DNA from: Brasenia schreberi | Taxonomy: Eukaryota; Streptophyta; Magnoliopsida; Nymphaeales; Cabombaceae | Length of the DNA: 64,000 nt | Assembly (NCBI GenBank): GCA_036023115.1 | Contig: JAYKKT010000087.1 | Location: 10,448,501 to 10,512,500 of the forward strand | Reading direction: 5' to 3' | Part shown: positions 60,201-64,000 of the stretch, one piece after another | How positions within the stretch are numbered: the first letter of the stretch is position 1 | How the letters are laid out: every line of letters begins with the position of its first letter | Program-made: the position numbers and the translations under genes | Notes under the pieces: generated by a model | Seen by the model: the letters and a program-made list of their open reading frames with translations, nothing else | Told to the model about the DNA's origin: nothing | The model's database searches: none

Positions 60201-61157
60201 GTGCATATGCATATGCATCTAAGGTTACCTAGTTAACTTGTGTGACAGGGCCATTTCTCCCATGGTTTTTCCAACACTGTTCTACTTGACCGTAGCACTG
60301 TAGCACAAATTCATCCTGAAATAGGTTGGTCATGCCCGACACCTGCCACATATAATCAGCTCTTGCTAAGCACCATCTACATGTCTTGGCTCTGTTCTCT
60401 CTCTCCCTCTCCCTCTCCCTCTCTATCTATATATCTATATGTGTGTGTACATTCATGCTTAAGCATGTGTTTTTGTGTATGTTTGTATCTATGTATGTAC
60501 TTATTACATGCCTCCTTTGTTTATGTTCAAGAAATATGTATGGTATGTGTTCCTTGCTAGTTTTAGAAGAAATATAGTTTATGTAATTTTTTTGTCAGAA
60601 TGTCATGGTTAAAGTAGCAACAAGACTGCTTCATCCAGCCTAAGGGCACTGGAGGATAGTCCCTGCCTAGCACTTTAATAACATAGCATTAGCTATCCGA
60701 GGTTTCCTACTATTACATGTTTTTAATCTAAGGGGAGATCTATTACTACTTTATTAATTTTGTTGATTTCCTTGCATGTCAATCCTGTTGACCTTGAACA
60801 TGAAAATCTTATGCATGTTTATTAGGAAATTACTATGTTTATGGTTTAACGATGGACCATGAGTGCCTGTAACTTAAAAAATAATGCTTATCTACTGATG
60901 CAGCTCGTATGGCACTAAATGTCCCATTTCCACTGCTTTTAATTTTCTGCAATATGTTAGTGTTGTCACCATATACATTGTAGAGCCTTCGCCAAAGATT
61001 GCATTCTTCTGATTTGTTTGTCCTTTTGGTGTCACCTTGGTTTTCTTGTGAGCAGCTTGAAACTATAGCATGCCTAGGTTGACTAAGTATATGATTAACC
61101 TTTCAGGTTCTTCCAAGGAAGATGCTTGACTTTCTCGATGCTCCAGTTCCATTCATT
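51238..61157 (+). CDS. DENN (AEX-3) domain protein, 13 exons resolved, 3' end outside the window
   Basis: Exons: 51238-51693, 52247-52447, 54071-54154, 55138-55197, 55823-55867, 56474-56670, 56912-57412, 57927-58026, 58107-58304, 58414-58503, 59010-59072, 59207-59281, 61107-61157. All GT/AG, all joins in frame, 707 codons so far. The N-terminus is polar (RRDSKDQGPRSSFNPE). uDENN starts at SLFEHFVVVGLH and includes KYPPGRKL and PAFCFPGGVK; a variable acidic/Ser-rich loop is encoded by exons 7-8 (VGSEEDDTDEV); the core DENN follows: LLQIVCGYHSLSLPARGTEI, LALITGVLLEKQVVVVCSNL, VLSTIPMIRPFEWQSLLLPV, LDFLDAPVPFI. DENN proteins are guanine-nucleotide exchange factors for Rab GTPases in membrane traffic. 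The dDENN part should lie to the right. The ATG at 51238 is the first after an in-frame stop. Confidence 0.93.
52817..53270. repeat. Direct duplication in intron 2 of the DENN gene
   Basis: 52817-52980 and 53116-53270 share GGCTTGCAATCTTT, TTTCACCTTAATCAAATA, ATCTTCC(C/T)AGTACA and GGATGC in order, period about 299 bp, about 155 bp each. Confidence 0.7.
59738..60345. repeat. Direct duplication in intron 12 of the DENN gene, with microsatellites between
   Basis: 59738-59953 and 60127-60345 share TTTATGGCTTCATTTACCAA, GGGCCATTTCT, TGTTCTACTT, AGCACT and ATTCATCCTGAAATAG, period about 390 bp. Between and after the copies lie TATGTATG and CTCTCCCT runs (59960-60020, 60395-60500). Confidence 0.75.
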
Positions 61158-62264
61158 GTGAGTTAAAAATCCCTTCTAAGTAAGGTTTTTTTTTTCTGCA
61201 TCGTATTTCATCACAAAATGCTGCGCATCTATGCGTGTCTCAGAAGAACAAATTTTAAATATCAATTTTCCTATAGCCTTGTTCATCATCCATACTTTGC
61301 TTGCCCTGGAGATCTTGCTTTATTTAGCTGCTGTTCCCTTGAATCGGCTCTTTATATATTCTTATTTCTTAATCAAATTTTTCTCTTACTCTTATTTTCC
61401 ATGTTAATCTTTACCCATACCAATTTTTTCTCCAAGTTACAATAAGAACTTCAGTAACCGATGGTCATCTTGTTCTTGTGTCAAAATTTGTTAACTGTTT
61501 ACTAAAATTTTTGTTTGCTCCATCTTCATCTCTCTTCTTGGTGATTCCTTTTCCATGTTTTGACCCATCGTTTAAGTAGTTCGTGTAAAGGGAAACTCTT
61601 TATGCAACACTGATGCATGATGGACATGGTTTCCAAGAACACCACCACGACTCACACTTCAATACCAGAATTTATGGCCTTTGTTTATTACTAGAGATCA
61701 TTAGGAGCTTATTTATCAGTTTCCACGAGAATTTGTCCACCTTGAGGCTCACTGCCTCACTGTCAAGGGAAACTATTTTTAATCCTATGAATTTTCTTGT
61801 GAAAGGTGAGACCAACCTCTGCTTAAAAGTTGGTTCTCTGTTTTGGGTGGAAGACTGTTAAAGGAGAGGGTGGAAAATGGGGTTGTACATGGAAACAGAA
61901 GGCAAAACAGAATTGATATTCAACACCTTCAATCTCATGACAACTTCTTTTATCTGGTGTGTGACTGCGCATTTGTGTTACAATCTGTCTCTTCCTTGTG
62001 ATTGCATAATTTCCTACTTATTGCAATGCAAGTAATACTACAAGTAACACCATATGACATGTAACTCATTACAGCTATATCACTACTTGTTATGACTGGT
62101 AACTATACATTGAGTTGTTTCTTCATGCATCGCTAAATGTGACTAAAGCTCCACCTGGTATCCCAAAGATACTTTGAAATCTCTTTTATTTCAAGTATGG
62201 TTGCTTTGAGGTTTCAGTTCCAAAGTGAAATTTAATCATCTCCTCCCTCCCTCCCTAAGAATTT

Positions 62265-63996
62265 CTGAATTCATTTTATTGAGATTGAATGAACCTCTTA
62301 AGAGAGGATTTACAGAATTGTTTTTCACATATATGCATCACTGCTGATAAGCGCATTTTATACAAGAGAGAGGAGCTCCAACGATTGGCTGCTATCCAAC
62401 TAACCGTTGAAGGTGGACCCTGGTCCTTGTGTTCAATAGGACTTATGGGCCCTATTGACCCAATTCTATTACATTTTAACACCCCTCCTCAAACTTATAG
62501 TGTGTATATCAAAAGACAATCACACTCCTTGTTCCAAAAGGAGAATGTTCAAATGCAGAAATCTTTTAGGAAGCTTCAGAATAGTTTTTGTTCAAAACTT
62601 TTGTGTCTGTATGCATTGGAACTCATCCTTGTGATCTACCTTAGGACATGCATACAACAAAACTTATAGAATTAAACCTCAATTAAAGTATTAATATCTC
62701 ATAACTACAAACTTGAAAACCTGAGTTTTTCAAAGAAGTTCTTTAATGAAAAACATTGATCATCTAAGTAGGATGTTAAATATAACAAATAAGTTCACAA
62801 ATCACTACAAAATTCGTCATATTACAAAAGGCCTTGGCATACCAAACAAGCTTAAGGCTAAGCTCAAACCCAAGCTTTAAGGCTAAACTCGAACCACCCA
62901 AAACAATAAAATGTCATGGTCCTTAAATAACTCACAATCTCAAACGTGATTCTATGATTCCAAGGATAAGAAAATCTATCAAGATGATCAAAATAAGTTT
63001 TAAATATATACAAAAAATTTATAATCAACTTAATATTTTTCAAGAATCTTTTCAACATAAAAGGTTTGTCTAAAAAAAAGTATTCTTTGAATGCAATCCT
63101 TGTCACTCTTAAAAAAATGCTCAAAATATACCAAATTAATAGGCAAGACTCTTTTTATTCATTATTTTCAAATACTTGTATCAAGCACAAGGTTATAAGA
63201 AAAAATAAGTGCATCTTCAATATTGATCCATATCCAACCAAAAGCCAATAACATGAAGTACCTTAACACAAAGGTTTTTAACAAAAGGCAAACAAGCTTG
63301 ACATATAGACACAATACTACAAAGATCTTAATCATATGAAAATGCAACTTGAAGGTTATCAAGATCACAAACTATCCAATAACAATAAGTGCATCTTCAA
63401 ACATTGATTGATCTCCAACCAATAGCCAACAACACGAAGCACCTTAACACAAAGGTCTTCAATAAAAGGCTAACAAAAGTAACATATAGCCACAACACAA
63501 AGATCTTAATCATATAAAGAGATGCAACTTATTGTCTAACAAACAACAAACAAATCAAATTGTCTTGTAAATGAGACACCAAACAATTGATCCAATAAAT
63601 GTTAAAAATAAACAAGTTGGAAAGAGCACACCTGATTTGCAATCATGAAAGAAAAGTCAAACAATATCAAATCATATCCAAATATAGGCCCAAGTCTGGA
63701 TCCAAGACCAACAAAGATCTCATATCTAACACATAATAAGTTTGAATCCATGACTAGATCGACAGATCCACGACCTGACTGCATATAAATGCGTCCCCTC
63801 TTTCTCTTTCTCATACAGAGAACCTCATCCAATCTCTCTCTGAACCGCAAGTGATTCCCTCTTTCTCCTTGTACCCTGCAAAAAGAGCACCGGAAAGAAA
63901 GGAAAACCGGATTTCTCCCTCTCTACACATATTGTTGAAGCCATTACTGCCGGATCTATCCATTGTCGCCATTGTCTCCATCCGACCAATCCACAC
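62265..63996 (-). mobile_element. LTR retrotransposon 3' end, minus strand, related to 1028-2840
   Basis: Reading the minus strand, the tail 63510-62680 matches 1028-1940, including the duplicated 180-bp-type unit (AAGTGCATCTTC ... AGCCAA) and the AAGCTT hairpins (62840-62900). Next comes the purine run TTTGAGGAGGGG and an LTR starting TGTTAAAATG at 62481, with a TATA-like TATAAAAT and AATAAAATGAATTC, as in the left element. It lies in the intron after exon 13 of the DENN gene and runs off the window. 63510-63996 is unassigned and may be internal sequence of the element. Confidence 0.65.
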
Positions 63997-64000
63997 TCCC

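Noticed and set aside
1..63996. tRNA, rRNA or CRISPR features
   Set aside because: No cloverleaf, ribosomal core sequence or regularly spaced repeat array was found; tRNA-like boxes belong to the SINE heads.

Overview
The window is nuclear DNA from a flowering plant. The genes carry GT-AG introns, several protein families are plant-specific or plant-typical, and most of the remaining sequence is AT-rich transposon debris (Ty1/copia elements, L1-type LINEs, hAT-like and tRNA-derived elements). The species cannot be named from the sequence. The gene structures and diverse relict retroelements do not look grass-like, but this is only an impression.

Layout, left to right. 1-3475: an hAT-like element cut by the window edge, the 3' end of an LTR retrotransposon and a LINE 3' end. 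3476-6325 (+): the 3' half of a G3BP-like RNA-binding protein gene (RRM plus RGG tail). 6.8-9.1 kb: LINE pieces, including an antisense LINE endonuclease region. 10823-11800 (-): a GC-rich single-exon C2-domain gene. 13617-17558 (+): a full-size ABCG/PDR transporter pseudogene lacking both nucleotide-binding domains, followed at 18.1-19.5 kb by a second damaged copy of its last exons. 19789-22363 (-): a complete four-exon gene for a small, probably plastid-targeted protein with an HMA-like fold. 23071-about 29115: a decayed copia element. 30320-38046 (-): a complete four-exon gene for a 154-residue single-pass membrane protein whose introns have swollen to 3.9 and 3.2 kb by insertion of a copia fragment, two LINEs and an hAT element. 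40698-46864 (+): a full-length copia element with both LTRs and a 5-bp target duplication but broken coding sequence. 46.9-50.2 kb: microsatellites and relics. 51238-61157 and beyond (+): a DENN-domain gene, 13 coding exons resolved, running off the right edge. 62265-63996 (-): an LTR retrotransposon end related to the one at the far left.

The genes do not form a pathway. Splice phases were checked codon by codon for the G3BP-like, HMA-like, membrane-protein and DENN genes, and all join in frame. The clearest structural observations are a three-layer nest (gene intron, LINE with 18-bp duplication, hAT with 8-bp duplication), two unrelated LTR elements that each carry a tandem array of small hairpins near the 3' LTR, and an ABCG relic in which TMD1 and TMD2 exons lie only 119 bp apart. 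I found no bacterial-type system, CRISPR array, rRNA or convincing tRNA gene.
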